Translations under genes and position numbers: made by a program
Shown: in pieces, positions 1 to 9,552 of the stretch
How positions within the stretch are numbered: position 1 is the first letter of the stretch
Layout: each line of letters begins with the position of its first letter
Notes under the pieces: generated by a model
Told to the model about the DNA's origin: nothing
What the model saw: only the letters and a program-made list of their open reading frames with translations
Databases searched by the model: none
From: Agromyces rhizosphaerae
GTDB lineage: Bacteria; Actinomycetota; Actinomycetes; Actinomycetales; Microbacteriaceae
Assembly (NCBI RefSeq): GCF_027925245.1
Contig: NZ_BSDP01000001.1
Location: 2,108,001 to 2,172,000 of the forward strand
Length of the DNA: 64,000 nucleotides
Direction: 5' to 3'

Positions 1-2014
1 TCCCGCCCTCGTTCAGCCAGTCGCGCACGGCGAGCGTCAGGTACTGCTGGCGCTCGGCGACCGAGGAGTCGGGCAGCGGCCCGAACGGCGTGGAGGTGAT
101 GAAGTCCTCCAGGTCCTGCGTGAGCCGGTTGTCGCCGGTGTACCAGATCGCCGCGTCGAAGTGCGAGAGCACGCCGAGCGGGTGCGGCACGCCCTGCGCG
201 TCGACATCCCAGGTGGCGGATGCCACGCCGTTGGCGGCGAGCGCGTCCGCGTGCGCATCGGCGTACTTCGGTGCGGTGACGCCGGTGTACGTCGGGTTCA
301 CGCCGGTGTAGTCCTCGTTGGCGAGCACGAGCACCGGGGCATCCGAGTCCTCCTCGAGCACATAGGTGAAGTGCTCGGATTCGACCGGTCCGGCGTTGCC
401 GGCACCGACGTCCGCGGCGGTCGCGGTGCCGGTGAACCACACCTCGACCTCGTCGCCCGGGCTCGCGCCCGACACGACGCCGCGGTACTCGGCGTAGTAG
501 TCGGCGTTCTCGAAGCCGTAGCGCTCGCCGCCGGTCCACTCGGCGACCTTCTGGTCGACCGGCTCACCGCCGTTGATCGAGAACCACATCTTCTTCGCCT
601 TCAGCGCCCGCTTCGCGGTCACCGCGACGGTCTGCGGGTCGCCGTACGAGACGTCGAAGGAGTCGACCACGAAGTCGGCCGCGTCGAGGCCGACGACCGA
701 CACCGGGTCGTCCGGGTCGAGGGCCGACTCGGCCACCGCGAGCGCGAACGGGAGGTTCTTCTCGAACTCCTCCTGGATGAGCTCCTCGTCGTCGGGGAAG
801 TTGAACCCGCTCTGGCAGGCGCTCGCCTCCCACTCGTCGTCGGGGTAGGCGTCGGACACCGTCTGGCAGGTCGACAGCTCGGGCGTGAAGCCGAGCGTGC
901 CGAACGCCGCCTGCAGGTGGGTGTCGGTGTCGCCGTTGGTCGTGTACAGCTCCGCGGAGATGTCGGGGTCGTAGCCCTCGACCGCGGGGTTCGCGTCGTC
1001 CCCGACCATCGCCTCGTAGATCACGTCGTCGGGCGACGGCGTCGAGACCTGCCAGCCGATGCCGTAGAGCAGCAGTTCGGCGGCCGAGTGGTAGTTGATG
1101 AAGAACTCGGGCGTGAGCTCCTCGAAGAGCCCGATGAGCGCCTGGGTCTCGGGTTCGGAGGCCGGCTCGGGCCCACGGTACGTCTCGCTCGACGGGTTGG
1201 GCGAGGAGCCCTCGTTGTCGTAGCCCCAGCGCGTCGGGTAGTTGCGGTTGAGGTCCACACCGTCGCCGCCCTGAATGCCGTCCACGCCGTTGATCTCGCG
1301 CAGGTTCTTGCGCCAGAGCCGGTTCGCCGGGTCCTCGTGGGTGAAGTCGTAGCCGTCGGGGTTCGCGACCGGGATGAACCACATCTCGGTCGTGTCGACC
1401 AGCTCGGTGATGCGGGCATCCGTGCCGTACCCGCTCACGACCTCGTCGAGCAGGCGCCGCACCATCTCGGGCGTGATCCACTCGCGTGCGTGCTGGGCGG
1501 CGGCGAACACGGTGGTCGGCCGGTCGCCGGGCTTCGCCTTGGCCGGGTTCTTCGTGACCCGCACGGCGGCGATGTCGGTGCCGTTCACCGTCTGCCCGAA
1601 CACGACGTACTCGGCGATGCCGGGGTGGTCGGATGCCTGCTGCTGCAGCTCCTCCTGGATGCCGCCCGCGCCGCCGTAGGTGCGGAAGACGCCGGTCGGC
1701 TCCGAGAAGAGGCGGAGCCGCTGCTGCGGCGCCGCCACCTCCTTGGCCTCGAGCTCGATGCCCTTCGCCGCGAGCTCCTCGGCCTGGCTCGTGCCGAGGA
1801 TCACCTCGACGTCGACGCCGTCCTCGGTGGGCGTCGCGGCCACGTCGTGCCGGTCGACGCCGAGCGCGATGATCGCGGCGAGCCCCTTCTCGTCGACCGT
1901 GCCCTCGTAGACGGCGGGCAGGTCGTCGCCCGGCGGGGCCGCGACGCTCGGTGCCGCGCTCACCCCCGTGATGACCAGTGCGGTTGCGATCACGACGGCG
2001 ATGCGGCGGAACAT
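1..2014 (-). CDS. Secreted M14 zinc carboxypeptidase, C-terminus cut by window edge
   Basis: This is a secreted metallo-carboxypeptidase of family M14, which removes C-terminal residues from peptides outside the cell. A signal peptide covers about residues 1-26. A propeptide-like segment is followed by the peptidase domain at about 105-400. Zinc ligands are visible as HxxE (H175, E178) and H309 in NYHS. The substrate-binding NRN lies at 256-258 and the catalytic Glu is E379 in FTPEL. A further beta-rich domain of unknown role follows and runs off the window at base 1, so the true C-terminus is missing. The ATG at 2014 is preceded by a strong GAGGGGGG ribosome site. The gene is transcribed away from the ROK regulator. 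Family and activity are well supported by the intact catalytic set; the peptide substrate is unknown. Confidence 0.93.
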   Translation of the reverse strand, partial: MFRRIAVVIATALVITGVSAAPSVAAPPGDDLPAVYEGTVDEKGLAAIIALGVDRHDVAATPTEDGVDVEVILGTSQAEELAAKGIELEAKEVAAPQQRLRLFSEPTGVFRTYGGAGGIQEELQQQASDHPGIAEYVVFGQTVNGTDIAAVRVTKNPAKAKPGDRPTTVFAAAQHAREWITPEMVRRLLDEVVSGYGTDARITELVDTTEMWFIPVANPDGYDFTHEDPANRLWRKNLREINGVDGIQGGDGVDLNRNYPTRWGYDNEGSSPNPSSETYRGPEPASEPETQALIGLFEELTPEFFINYHSAAELLLYGIGWQVSTPSPDDVIYEAMVGDDANPAVEGYDPDISAELYTTNGDTDTHLQAAFGTLGFTPELSTCQTVSDAYPDDEWEASACQSGFNFPDDEELIQEEFEKNLPFALAVAESALDPDDPVSVVGLDAADFVVDSFDVSYGDPQTVAVTAKRALKAKKMWFSINGGEPVDQKVAEWTGGERYGFENADYYAEYRGVVSGASPGDEVEVWFTGTATAADVGAGNAGPVESEHFTYVLEEDSDAPVLVLANEDYTGVNPTYTGVTAPKYADAHADALAANGVASATWDVDAQGVPHPLGVLSHFDAAIWYTGDNRLTQDLEDFITSTPFGPLPDSSVAERQQYLTLAVRDWLNEGG

Positions 2015-2269
2015 GGAACCCCCCTCGGTTCTGGCATGAACGATCGCCATGTTTCCGGCTGTGATGAGGAAACGTCAAGGGTTCGCCGACTCGCGCACGA
2101 TTGTGTGCGCGCCGCCCACGCGCGCGGGCGGATCCGTGCGCGGCATGGCAAGAATGTGCGCGGCCGACCATGCTGAGCGCCATGCCGGGCGAGCCGCCGC
2201 CCCGCCGCATCCGTCGCCGCTCCGGAGGCTCGGATCCGGTTCTGCACGCGTTCCAGCGAATCTCCGAAG

Positions 2270-2297
2270 TTTTTCTGTCGGTGTGTTGACGGAAAAA
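2270..2297. promoter_or_regulatory. Inverted repeat in front of the ROK regulator, candidate operator
   Basis: The 307-base divergent gap 2015-2321 contains no gene. Within it, TTTTTCTGTC (2270-2279) and GACGGAAAAA (2288-2297) are 10-base arms with one mismatch, separated by 8 bases, and they end 24 bases before the regulator ATG. A second, weaker inverted repeat (GTTTCC/GGAAAC) lies near 2049-2071. AT-rich dyads with TTTTTC/GAAAAA arms suit a ROK-type dimer; binding by the adjacent regulator is inference. Confidence 0.45.
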
Positions 2298-2321
2298 TTC
2301 GGCCCTGAGAATCTTGCACGC

Positions 2322-3554
2322 ATGTCGACGACGACCGGAGTCCACGCCCTGGTGAGGCGGACCCACGAGGAGCGGGTGCTCGCCGCCCTCCGCACCCACG
2401 GAGCCCTGAGCCGGGGCGAGCTCGCCCGGCGCGTCGGGCTCAGCCGCACGACCCTCTCCGAGATCACCGCCCAGCTCCTGCAGCGCGGCGCCATCATCGT
2501 GGCGGACACCGACGCCGCCACCCGCGCCGGCAGCGGCCGCCCCGCCGAGCGCCTCGCGCTCGACCCGGGCTCCGGCCAGTTCCTCGGCGTCGACTTCGGG
2601 CACCGGCGCGTGCACGTGGCCGTCGCGGACGCCTCCCACGAGGTCGTCGCGCAGGGCGTCGAGCGCTACCCCGACGACACCCCGTGGGCCGACCGGCTGG
2701 CGATCGCCTTCGCGCTGATCGACCGCATCAGCCGCGAGACCGGGGTGCACTACGGGGCGCTCCAGTCGGTCGGCATCGGCGTGCCCGGTCCGTACACGGG
2801 CGCCGGCGCCGGCGGCCCGGCGGTGAACTGGAAGGCACGGCTCGCCCCCGAGGGCGTCGACACCGCATTCACCGAGCGCTTCGACGCGCCCGTGATCGTC
2901 GACAACAACACCCGGCTCGCGGCGCTCGCCGAGGCGATCAACCGTCCCGACGCCGTCGACAACCTCATCTACCTGCGCCTCTCCGACGGCGTCGGCGGCG
3001 GCCTCGTCGTCTCGGGCCGCCTCGTCACCGGGTCCCGCGGGTTCGCAGGCGAGCTCGGCCACGTCACCGCGAACCCGTCGGGCGCCCCGTGCCGATGCGG
3101 CAAGCGCGGATGCCTCGAGACCATCGCCTCGGTGCCCGCCATCCTCCGCGCCTGCGCCGCGACCGGCGCCGACATCGAGACCCTCGACGACCTGGCCGAG
3201 GCCGTCGCCAAGGGCGACCCCGCCGTCGACGCGGTGCTCCGCGAGATCGGCTCCGCCGTCGGGCGCGTGCTCGGGGCGGCGGCGATGACCCTGAACCCGC
3301 GGGAGGTCGTGCTCGGCGGCGAGATCGTGCGCATCGCGCCCGTGCTCCTCGAGCAGGCCGCCGCCACGCTGCGCTACGAGCTCTACTCGATCCCCTCCGA
3401 CCAGCCGCACATCGTGCGCGCCGCGCAGCTGACCGACAGCGACGGCGCGCTCGGCGCGATCGCGGCCATCTTCCACCAGTCCCCACTGCTCGCGGGATAC
3501 CCCGACCCCGCGGCATCCGCTGAGACCGCACCGCAGCGAAGGAGTGCACAGTGA
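2322..3554 (+). CDS. ROK-family transcriptional regulator (NagC/XylR type)
   Basis: This is a sugar-responsive repressor of the ROK family, 410 residues. A winged helix-turn-helix occupies about residues 15-65. The ROK sugar-binding fold follows, with the nucleotide-binding-like DFG segment at 91-93 and the structural zinc motif made of H247 and CRCGKRGC (C257, C259, C264). The ND pair that carries the catalytic Asp in ROK kinases reads NN here (195-196), so this is probably a sensor and not a kinase. ATG 2322 was chosen because it opens directly into the DNA-binding domain and sits just behind an inverted repeat. The gene is head-to-tail with the SsuABC-type transporter and two sulfatases, so it probably controls them. 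The effector sugar is unknown. Confidence 0.9.
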   Translation: MSTTTGVHALVRRTHEERVLAALRTHGALSRGELARRVGLSRTTLSEITAQLLQRGAIIVADTDAATRAGSGRPAERLALDPGSGQFLGVDFGHRRVHVAVADASHEVVAQGVERYPDDTPWADRLAIAFALIDRISRETGVHYGALQSVGIGVPGPYTGAGAGGPAVNWKARLAPEGVDTAFTERFDAPVIVDNNTRLAALAEAINRPDAVDNLIYLRLSDGVGGGLVVSGRLVTGSRGFAGELGHVTANPSGAPCRCGKRGCLETIASVPAILRACAATGADIETLDDLAEAVAKGDPAVDAVLREIGSAVGRVLGAAAMTLNPREVVLGGEIVRIAPVLLEQAAATLRYELYSIPSDQPHIVRAAQLTDSDGALGAIAAIFHQSPLLAGYPDPAASAETAPQRRSAQ

Positions 3555-3588
3555 ACCAGACACCGACCAGAGCGAGCGAGGTCGCGCC

Positions 3589-4512
3589 ATGGCGCGGGTG
3601 AGCAGCGTGGACGAGACGCCGAAGACCGAGACGGATGCCGCGGGGCAGCGGCCCTCCACCGGCACCGAGGACACCGCGGTCGTCGTCGAGGGCCTGCGCA
3701 CGAGCGCGATCACCTCGGCGGGCGACGAGGGCGCCCCCGCGCGCGCCCCGCGACGCGGCGGCCTCTCCAAGCGGGCCCGGCTGCTGCTCCTGAACGCCGT
3801 CTCCATCGTCGGCGGCATCGGCATCTGGTGGGTGCTCGCGCTCAACGGGTTCCAGCTGCCGACCCCGCCGGAGGTCGTGGAGAAGGCGATCCAGCTCTGG
3901 AACGCCGGCATCCTCCAGGAGGACATCGTCGCGAGCCTCAGCCGCGTGCTCGCGGGCTTCCTGCTCGGCTCTGCGGCGGCGATCCCGGTCGGCTTCCTCA
4001 TGGGCTGGTACACCACCGCGCGGGGCCTGTTCGAGCCGTGGATCCAGTTCTTCCGCACCATCCCGCCGCTCGCGCTGCTGCCGCTCGTGCTCGTGCTGCT
4101 CGGCATCGGCGAGATCCCGAAGATCGTGGTCATCTTCCTGGCCGCGTTCCTCGCCTGCGTGATCTCGACGTACCAGGGCGTCGTGAGCGTGGACAAGACG
4201 CTCATCAACGCGGCGCGCGTGCTCGGCGCGAAGGACGGCACGATCTTCGTCCGCGTCGTCGTGCCGGCCTCGACCCCGTTCATCCTGGTCGGCATGCGCG
4301 TGGGCCTCGGGTCCGCGTGGGCCACCCTCGTCGCTGCCGAGCTGCTCGCCGCGCAGGCGGGCCTCGGGCGACGGATGCAGGAGGCGCAGATCTACTACGA
4401 CCTGGCGACCATCTTCGTGGGCATCGCCCTGATCGGGATCCTCGGACTCGTGATGGACCGCCTGCTGCTGTTCGCCGAGACCAAGCTGACCGGATGGCAG
4501 GAACGCCGATGA
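3589..4512 (+). CDS. ABC importer permease, SsuC/TauC type
   Basis: This is the inner-membrane permease of a nitrate/sulfonate/taurine-class importer, 307 residues. The N-terminal 60 residues are hydrophilic. About six membrane segments follow, with the ATPase-coupling EAA loop visible as [13 protein letters not shown]. It works with the ATPase and lipoprotein encoded next. ATG 3589 has GCGAGG seven bases upstream. A GTG in the same frame at 3598 is an alternative. A separate 16-codon frame starting at GTG 3551, behind a good AAGGAG, overlaps this start by 13 bases and may be a leader or a sign of a sequencing indel. The permease stop overlaps the ATPase start as ATGA. Substrate is not decided by sequence; the sulfatases downstream suggest an organosulfur or sulfated compound. 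Confidence 0.88.
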   Translation: MARVSSVDETPKTETDAAGQRPSTGTEDTAVVVEGLRTSAITSAGDEGAPARAPRRGGLSKRARLLLLNAVSIVGGIGIWWVLALNGFQLPTPPEVVEKAIQLWNAGILQEDIVASLSRVLAGFLLGSAAAIPVGFLMGWYTTARGLFEPWIQFFRTIPPLALLPLVLVLLGIGEIPKIVVIFLAAFLACVISTYQGVVSVDKTLINAARVLGAKDGTIFVRVVVPASTPFILVGMRVGLGSAWATLVAAELLAAQAGLGRRMQEAQIYYDLATIFVGIALIGILGLVMDRLLLFAETKLTGWQERR

Positions 4513-5336
4513 CCACCACGACCCCGACCACCACCGCGAAGATCTCGGTCCGCGAGGTCTCGAAGACCTTCCCGCTGAAGGGCGAGGAGTTCGTCGCCCT
4601 CGACCGCGTCTCGATCGACATCGCCGACAACGAGTTCGTCACCGTCGTCGGGCCCTCCGGCTGCGGCAAGTCCACGCTCATGAACGTGCTCGCCGGGCTC
4701 GAGACGCCGACCGGCGGCGAGGCGCTCGTCGACGGGAAGTCGGTCTCGGGCCCCGGCCCCGAGCGCGGCGTCATCTTCCAGCAGTACGCGCTGTTCCCGT
4801 GGCTGACGGTGCGCAAGAACGTCGAGTTCGGCCTGAAGGTCGCGGGCGTCCCGAAGGCGCAGCGGCGCGAACGCGCCGAGCACTTCATCGAGATGGTCGG
4901 TCTGCAGCAGTTCGCCGATGCCCTGCCGAAGATGCTCTCCGGCGGCATGAAGCAGCGCTGCGCGATCGCCCGCGCCTACGCGGTGAACCCCTCGATCCTG
5001 CTCATGGACGAGCCGTTCGGCGCGCTCGACGCGCTCACCCGCGTGCGGCTGCAGGAGCAGCTGCTCGAGACGTGGAGCCAGGAGAAGCGCACCGTGATGT
5101 TCATCACCCACGACGTCGACGAGGCCGTGTTCCTCGCCAACCGCGTGATCGTGATGGCCGCCCGCCCGGGCCGGATCTTCGACGTGATCGACGTCGACCT
5201 GCCGTACCCGCGCACCGAGGACATGCGCCTCAGCCCCGAGTTCGCCGACCTGCGCAACCGCGTCTGGCACTCCGTCTACCACCAGAACCCCGGCAGCGAT
5301 GCCGGAACCGCGTCGTCCGCACCGCGGACGGCCTGA
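4509..5336 (+). CDS. ABC importer ATPase, SsuB/TauB type
   Basis: This is the cytoplasmic ATPase that powers the SsuABC-like importer, 275 residues. All motor motifs are present: Walker [10 protein letters not shown] at 48-56, signature LSGGMKQR at 143-150, Walker B LLMDEP at 164-169 and the switch histidine H201 in FITHDVDEA. The length and the phrase [12 protein letters not shown] are typical of the nitrate/sulfonate/taurine class. Its ATG overlaps the permease stop by four bases, so the two are translationally coupled. An Ala/Ser/Pro-rich tail of about ten residues ends the protein. Unlike the two sugar importers later in the window, this system has its own dedicated ATPase. Confidence 0.92.
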   Translation: MTTTTPTTTAKISVREVSKTFPLKGEEFVALDRVSIDIADNEFVTVVGPSGCGKSTLMNVLAGLETPTGGEALVDGKSVSGPGPERGVIFQQYALFPWLTVRKNVEFGLKVAGVPKAQRRERAEHFIEMVGLQQFADALPKMLSGGMKQRCAIARAYAVNPSILLMDEPFGALDALTRVRLQEQLLETWSQEKRTVMFITHDVDEAVFLANRVIVMAARPGRIFDVIDVDLPYPRTEDMRLSPEFADLRNRVWHSVYHQNPGSDAGTASSAPRTA

Positions 5337-5361
5337 CCCCCAAGAGGAGCACACCACCACC

Positions 5362-6372
5362 ATGAAGAACCGCAGCACGCTCGCCGGCATCGTCGCCGCA
5401 GGCGCCGCCGTCGCACTCGCCCTGACCGGGTGCGCGTCGAACGCCTCCGGCGGCTCGGACGCCGCCGGCGACGACACCATCCAGGTCAACTTCGGCTACA
5501 TCCCCGACTTCAACGGCACGAGCCTCCTGGCCATCGCCGAGGACCAGGGCTACTGGGAGAAGTACGGCCTCGAGGTCGAGACCCCGTCGTTCACCAACGG
5601 CCCGCTCCAGATCCAGGCGCTCGGCACGGGCGACCTCGACTTCGGCTACATCGGGCCGGGCGCGTTCTGGCTGCCCGCCTCGGGTGAGGCGAAGATCATC
5701 GCGATGAACACGCTCGGCCAGTCCGACCGTGTCGTCGCCCAGCCCGGCATCGACTCGATCGAGGACCTGCGCGGCAAGACCGTCGCCGTGCCCGAGGGCA
5801 CGTCGGGCGACATGATCCTCACGCTCGCGCTCGACGAGGCGGGCATGACCAAGGACGACGTGGAGCTCGTGCCGATGGAGCCGTCGGCGATCGTCGCGGC
5901 GCTGGCCTCGGGCCAGGTCGACGGCGCCGGCCTCTGGTACCCCGCGCTCGCCACCGTGAAGCAGCAGGTGCCCGACCTCGTGGAGCTCGCCCAGAACTCG
6001 GACTTCGAGGACACCGTGGCGTTCCCGACCGCGTTCGTGGCCGGCAACGACGTCGTCGAGAACGAGCCCGAGAAGGTCGAGCGCGTGCTCAAGGCGCTGC
6101 GCGACGCGATCACCTACCGCTACGACAACCTCGACGACGCGATCGCCCTGACCGCCGCGTACAACGCGCTCGACGAGGAGGACGTGGCGGCCGACGCCTC
6201 GAACAACAAGGTGCTCTCGCTCGACGAGCTCGACACCCTGACCGAGGACGGCACCGTCGACTCGTGGCTGAACGGCATGGTCGACTACTTCCTCGGCTCC
6301 GGCAAGCTCGAGGACCCGGTGGACCCGGCGGACTTCTACACCGGCGACCTCTTCCTGCAGGCGGGCGAGTAG
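5362..6372 (+). CDS. SsuA/TauA-type substrate-binding lipoprotein
   Basis: This is the extracellular substrate-binding lipoprotein of the importer encoded just upstream, 336 residues. A signal peptide ends in the lipobox LTGC, so Cys24 is the likely lipid anchor. The mature part has the NMT1/SsuA-like pattern: GYIPDFNGTSLLAIAEDQGYW near the start, DLDFGYIGPGAF, and a GKTVAVPEGTSGD segment. Ligands of this family are small organics such as sulfonates, taurine, nitrate or thiamine precursors. ATG 5362 has AGAGGAG about 12 bases upstream. The following sulfatase begins six bases after the stop, which supports uptake of a sulfate ester or related compound, though this is inference from context. 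Confidence 0.9.
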   Translation: MKNRSTLAGIVAAGAAVALALTGCASNASGGSDAAGDDTIQVNFGYIPDFNGTSLLAIAEDQGYWEKYGLEVETPSFTNGPLQIQALGTGDLDFGYIGPGAFWLPASGEAKIIAMNTLGQSDRVVAQPGIDSIEDLRGKTVAVPEGTSGDMILTLALDEAGMTKDDVELVPMEPSAIVAALASGQVDGAGLWYPALATVKQQVPDLVELAQNSDFEDTVAFPTAFVAGNDVVENEPEKVERVLKALRDAITYRYDNLDDAIALTAAYNALDEEDVAADASNNKVLSLDELDTLTEDGTVDSWLNGMVDYFLGSGKLEDPVDPADFYTGDLFLQAGE

Positions 6373-6378
6373 TCCACT

Positions 6379-7938
6379 ATGCCGAGCAACATCCTCTTCC
6401 TCATGACCGACCAGCACCGGGCGGACACGCTCGGGGCGTACGGGAACGCGCTGGCCGCGACCCCGGTGCTCGACGAGCTGGCCCGCACGGGCACGCGCTT
6501 CGACCGCTGGTACACGCCCACCGCGATCTGCACGCCGGCTCGCGCGAGCCTGCTGACCGGCCAGGCCCCCTTCCGGCACCGCGTGCTCGCCAACCACGAG
6601 CGCAACGTCGGCTACCTGGAGGATCTCGACGAGGGCACCTTCACCTTCGTCGAGGCCCTCCGGGCCGAGGGGTACAACACGGGACTCGTCGGCAAGTGGC
6701 ACGCCGGCACCGAGAAGCAGGCCGCCGACTTCGGCTTCGACGGCCCCGACCTTCCCGGATGGCACAATCCCGTGGAGAACGAGGACTATCTCGGCTACCT
6801 GCGCGAGCGCGACCTCCCGCCGTATGCGATCAGCGACCGCATCCGCGGCACCCTGCCGAACGGTGGGCCGGGCAACCTGCTGGCTGCCCGGCTCCACCAG
6901 CCGGTGGAGGCCACGTTCGAGCACTACCTCGCCACGCGCACCATCGAACTGCTCGAGCGCTACGCCGCCGACGGCGAGCGCGACGGCACGCCCTTCTTCC
7001 TCGAGCTGAACTTCTTCGGGCCGCACCTGCCGTACATCGTGCCCGACGAGTACTTCGACATGTTCGATCCGGCCGACATCGAGCTGCCGAAGTCGATCTC
7101 GGAGACGTTCGAGGGCAAGCCGCCGGTGCAGCGCAACTACAGCGCGCACTGGACCTTCGACACCATGCCGATCGAGGTGACGCGCAAGCTCATCGCGGTG
7201 TACTGGGGCTACGTGGCCCTCATCGACATGGAGATCGGCCGGGTCATGGAGGCGCTCGAGCGCCTCGGGCTGGTCGATGACACCGCCGTGTTCTTCACCT
7301 GCGACCACGGCGAGTTCACCGGCGCCCACCGGCTGCACGACAAGGGGCCGGCGATGTACGAGGACATCTACCGCACCCCGGGCATCCTCCGGATCCCGGG
7401 TGGGCCGGCCGGGCAGGTCAGGACCGAGTTCGTGAGCCTGCTCGACTGCACCGCCACCATCCTCGACCTCGCCGGCCTCGACCCCTCGCCCGCGGTCGAC
7501 TCGCGCAGCCTCGTGCCGCTCGCGGCGGGGGAGCAGGTCGAGTGGGACGCCGACATCGTGTGCGAGTTCCACGGGCACCACTTCCCGTACCCGCAGCGGA
7601 TGCTCCGCGAGGACCGCTACAAGCTGGTCGTGAACCCCGACTCGGTCAACGAGCTCTACGACCTCGAGCGCGACCCCGACGAGCTGCAGAACGTGTACGA
7701 GCACCCCGAGCTGGCGGGCGTGCGCGGGCGGATGATGCAGCGGCTCTACACCGTGCTGCGCGACCGCGGCGACAAGTTCTACCACTGGATGACCACGATG
7801 TACGACGTGGGCGAGGTCGACTACGACCCGACGCAGAGCGGGCTGGACGAGACCACGTACCAGGCGGACGAACGCGCCGCCGCGGCATCCGTCGAGCTCG
7901 TGGCATCCGACCCCGAGCCGGAACGGCGCACCGCATGA
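6379..7938 (+). CDS. Sulfatase, family S1, formylglycine-dependent, predicted cytoplasmic
   Basis: This is a sulfate-ester hydrolase of the alkaline-phosphatase superfamily, 519 residues. The calcium site is seen as D11-Q12 in MTDQHRADT. The residue converted to formylglycine is C51 in CTPAR, and the second metal motif is CDHGEFTGAHR at about residue 311. No signal peptide is present: the protein begins directly at the first beta strand (NILFLM), so it should act inside the cell on imported substrate. It needs a formylglycine-generating enzyme, which is not encoded in this window. Its stop overlaps the next sulfatase start (ATGA). The neighbouring fucose genes suggest a sulfated sugar substrate; an aryl or choline sulfate cannot be excluded. 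Confidence 0.88.
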   Translation: MPSNILFLMTDQHRADTLGAYGNALAATPVLDELARTGTRFDRWYTPTAICTPARASLLTGQAPFRHRVLANHERNVGYLEDLDEGTFTFVEALRAEGYNTGLVGKWHAGTEKQAADFGFDGPDLPGWHNPVENEDYLGYLRERDLPPYAISDRIRGTLPNGGPGNLLAARLHQPVEATFEHYLATRTIELLERYAADGERDGTPFFLELNFFGPHLPYIVPDEYFDMFDPADIELPKSISETFEGKPPVQRNYSAHWTFDTMPIEVTRKLIAVYWGYVALIDMEIGRVMEALERLGLVDDTAVFFTCDHGEFTGAHRLHDKGPAMYEDIYRTPGILRIPGGPAGQVRTEFVSLLDCTATILDLAGLDPSPAVDSRSLVPLAAGEQVEWDADIVCEFHGHHFPYPQRMLREDRYKLVVNPDSVNELYDLERDPDELQNVYEHPELAGVRGRMMQRLYTVLRDRGDKFYHWMTTMYDVGEVDYDPTQSGLDETTYQADERAAAASVELVASDPEPERRTA

Positions 7939-9389
7939 GCGCCGCCCGTCGCCCGAACATCGTCATGATCCTCACCGACGACCACGGCTCGCAGGCGATC
8001 GGCGCCTACGGGTCGCAGGTGAACGCGACCCCGCGCATCGACGAGATCGCGCGCGAGGGCTGGCGGTTCGACAGCTGCTTCGCCACCAACGCGCTGTGCT
8101 CGCCGAGCCGTGCGTCGATCCTCACCGGCACCTACAGCCACGTGAACGGCGTCTCGACGCTCGTGACCCCGATCGACGCGAGCCAGCCGACGTTCGTGTC
8201 GCAGCTGAAGGCCGCGGGCTACCGCACCGCGATGGTCGGCAAGTGGCACATGGGCGAGGGCGAGGGGAACACCCCCGAGGCGTTCGACTACTGGGACATC
8301 CTCATCGGCCACGACGGGCAGGGCGAGTACTGGGACCCGCTGTTCCTGTCGGCCGAGGGCGAGCGCATCGCCGAGGGGTATGCGACGGATGTCATCACCG
8401 ACCTCGCCCTCGACTGGGTCGAGCGACTGCCCGGCGACGACCCCTGGTGCGTGCTGATCTACCACAAGGCACCGCACCGGCCGTGGGAGCCGAAGCCCGA
8501 GGACGCCGAGCGGTTCCGCGACACGCTGCCCGTGCCCGAGACGTTCTGGGACGACTTCGACACCCGGTCGTCGTCGGCCAGGCGGGCGCTCATGCGCCTC
8601 GCCGAGAACCTGAACGAGGAGGACCTCAAGGTCGCGCCGCCCGAGGGGCTGTCGTACGAGGAGACCGCGCTGTGGAAGTACCAGCGCTTCATGGAGGACT
8701 ACCTGGCCTGCGTGGCATCCGTCGACGACAACGTGGGCCGCGTGATCGACTGGCTGCGCGAGCGTGGCGAGTTCGACGACACGCTGCTCATGTACGCGAG
8801 CGATCAGGGGTTCTTCCTCGGCGAGCACGGCTGGTTCGACAAGCGCTTCATGTACGAGGAGTCGCTGCGCATGCCGCTCGTCGTGAGCTACCCGCGGCGC
8901 CTGCCGGCCGGTCGCGTCCACGAGGGCATCGTCACCAACGTCGACTTCGCGCAGACCGTGCTCGATGCGGCGGATGCCCCGCATCACGAGCGCATGCAGG
9001 GCCGCAGCTTCTGGGGCGACCTCGTGGGCGAGCCGACCTCGCCGCCCGCCTCCGGCATGTACTACCGGTACTGGGAGCACGACGACGCGTTCCACCACGC
9101 GCCCGCGCACTACGGCTACCGCACCGACCGGTACAAGCTCATCTACTACTACAACGACGGGCTCGGCATTCCGGGCACCGGTCCGTTCACCTACCCGCCG
9201 GAGTGGGAGCTGTACGACCTCGAGGCCGACCCGACCGAGGTGCGGAACGTGGCGCACGACCCCGCGTACCGCGCGGTGCGCGAGGAGCTCGCGGCGGCCA
9301 TGTGGCGCGAGCAGGAGCGGCTCGGGGACGCACCGCACCCGAGCCAGCCCCGGCCCGCGGGCGTCGAGGCGGGCGCGATCGCGGGCTGA
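7935..9389 (+). CDS. Second S1-family sulfatase, predicted cytoplasmic
   Basis: This is a second formylglycine sulfatase, 484 residues, translationally coupled to the first by an ATGA overlap. The metal pair is D15-D16 in LTDDHG, the formylglycine cysteine is C55 in CSPSR, and SDQGFFLGEHGWFDKR carries the second metal motif. The YEESLRMPLVV segment and the C-terminal domain with YKLIYYYND resemble glycan exo-sulfatases of the iduronate/heparan-sulfatase type. It is clearly different from its partner in sequence, so the pair probably removes sulfate from different positions or sugars. No signal peptide is present. The operon appears to end here. The exact substrate is unknown. Confidence 0.88.
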   Translation: MSAARRPNIVMILTDDHGSQAIGAYGSQVNATPRIDEIAREGWRFDSCFATNALCSPSRASILTGTYSHVNGVSTLVTPIDASQPTFVSQLKAAGYRTAMVGKWHMGEGEGNTPEAFDYWDILIGHDGQGEYWDPLFLSAEGERIAEGYATDVITDLALDWVERLPGDDPWCVLIYHKAPHRPWEPKPEDAERFRDTLPVPETFWDDFDTRSSSARRALMRLAENLNEEDLKVAPPEGLSYEETALWKYQRFMEDYLACVASVDDNVGRVIDWLRERGEFDDTLLMYASDQGFFLGEHGWFDKRFMYEESLRMPLVVSYPRRLPAGRVHEGIVTNVDFAQTVLDAADAPHHERMQGRSFWGDLVGEPTSPPASGMYYRYWEHDDAFHHAPAHYGYRTDRYKLIYYYNDGLGIPGTGPFTYPPEWELYDLEADPTEVRNVAHDPAYRAVREELAAAMWREQERLGDAPHPSQPRPAGVEAGAIAG

Positions 9390-9552
9390 GGCGGGCGCGC
9401 CGGGGACAAGTTCTGCATCGGTGCGGATGACGCCCTACCATCGGACGTACGCGGGTTCCCGCCCGCGGCAGCATCCGCACCGTTACCCGAGATCACGCAC
9501 CCAGCCCGAACCTCGTACGACGCACGCAGCGCACCCTGGAGCCCGGTTGACC

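Noticed and set aside
161..2176. A 671-residue plus-strand frame over the peptidase
   Set aside because: Its composition is an artefact of the opposite strand. The minus-strand frame has the signal peptide, zinc site and catalytic Glu of M14.
564..4325. A 1253-residue open frame on the minus strand
   Set aside because: It is an Arg/Gly/Ala-rich shadow lying over the M14 peptidase, the ROK gene and the permease. All three real genes have family motifs and ribosome sites; the shadow has none.
9390..9552. Riboswitch in front of the HD-domain gene
   Set aside because: TGCGGATG/CATCCGCA arms can pair across about 40 bases, but I could not match any known riboswitch core.
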